Origin: Rhodospirillaceae bacterium | GTDB lineage: Bacteria; Pseudomonadota; Alphaproteobacteria; Bin65 | Direction: 5' to 3' | Length of the DNA: 62,984 nucleotides | NCBI GenBank assembly: GCA_028819475.1 | Contig: JAPPLJ010000053.1 | Span: 1-62,984, forward strand | In this document: positions 62,939 through 62,984 of the stretch, piece by piece | How the letters are laid out: every line of letters begins with the position of its first letter | Position numbering within the stretch: the stretch's first letter is position 1 | Notes under the pieces: generated by a model | Seen by the model: only the letters and a program-made list of their open reading frames with translations | Databases searched by the model: none | Told to the model about the DNA's origin: nothing | Translations under genes and position numbers: made by a program

Positions 62939-62984
<46 letters not shown>

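Overview
The window reads as a high-GC alphaproteobacterial chromosome segment, probably from a Rhodospirillales-like, metabolically versatile, facultatively denitrifying bacterium. This is inferred from gene content: DUF1491 and DUF1272 proteins, an alphaproteobacterial-type ribbon-helix-helix protein, NaChBac-type channels, two N-methylhydantoinase pairs, MmgE/PrpD and CoA-transferase operons, and narK1K2GHJI. It appears to be a whole contig. Both ends lie in dispersed repeats, and the last 45 bases are a pure G run that looks like a sequencing artefact. No rRNA, tRNA, CRISPR array, transposase or phage gene was seen.

Layout. 0.4-4.0 kb (-): HDAC-like deacetylase, arylsulfotransferase and MetE-type methyltransferase. 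4.1-5.3 kb (-): two toxin-antitoxin modules (DUF433/DUF5615 and HigBA with a readable promoter and operator). 5.5-7.2 kb (+): DenD-like dehydrogenase and alpha/beta hydrolase. 7.2-9.0 kb (-): two overlapping genes for NaChBac-type voltage-gated sodium channels. 9.2-15.7 kb: YHS protein, small regulators, fumarase C, Rieske oxygenase, polysaccharide-deacetylase-like enzyme, and a small CxxC protein coupled to a CobW GTPase. 16.4-23.3 kb (+): a divergent HyuA/HyuB pair and a flotillin-like protein with an internal duplication. 23.4-30.0 kb: a polyamine-type ABC transporter split around a FitAB-like toxin-antitoxin pair and an acyl-CoA dehydrogenase. 30.1-38.3 kb: amidase, membrane proteins, and an N-carbamoylsarcosine amidase plus canonical HyuA/HyuB operon. 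38.8-41.0 kb: a second cysteine hydrolase and two divergently transcribed YrdC/Sua5-like paralogues. 41.1-45.4 kb (+): a tight MmgE/PrpD, MaoC, acyl-CoA dehydrogenase and CoA-transferase operon. 45.6-48.1 kb: DUF1491, SDR, GST, then a repeat-rich intergenic region. 48.1-51.1 kb: a SelW-family gene with an in-frame UGA (CxxU), then a MarR regulator divergent from 4-hydroxyphenylpyruvate dioxygenase and fumarylacetoacetase across a 20-bp palindrome. 51.1-62.7 kb: a Crp/Fnr regulator divergent from narK1-narK2-narGHJI-ppiC, with an FNR-type box between them.

How the genes work together. The strongest metabolic modules are respiratory nitrate reduction (uptake, reductase, maturation, local regulator) and opening of N-methylhydantoin- or hydantoin-like rings followed by decarbamoylation, which matches the creatinine-deaminase route to sarcosine. 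The others are acyl-CoA oxidation of an unidentified acid and the two ends of tyrosine/homogentisate catabolism.

The most noteworthy item is the 73-residue SelW-like selenoprotein candidate, which a standard gene caller misses because UGA is read as stop. Also notable are the tandem sodium channels, the HyuAB pair with altered active-site motifs, the divergent YrdC pair beside carbamoyl-hydrolysing enzymes, and a family of intergenic repeats in which ATGAC recurs every 10 bp.
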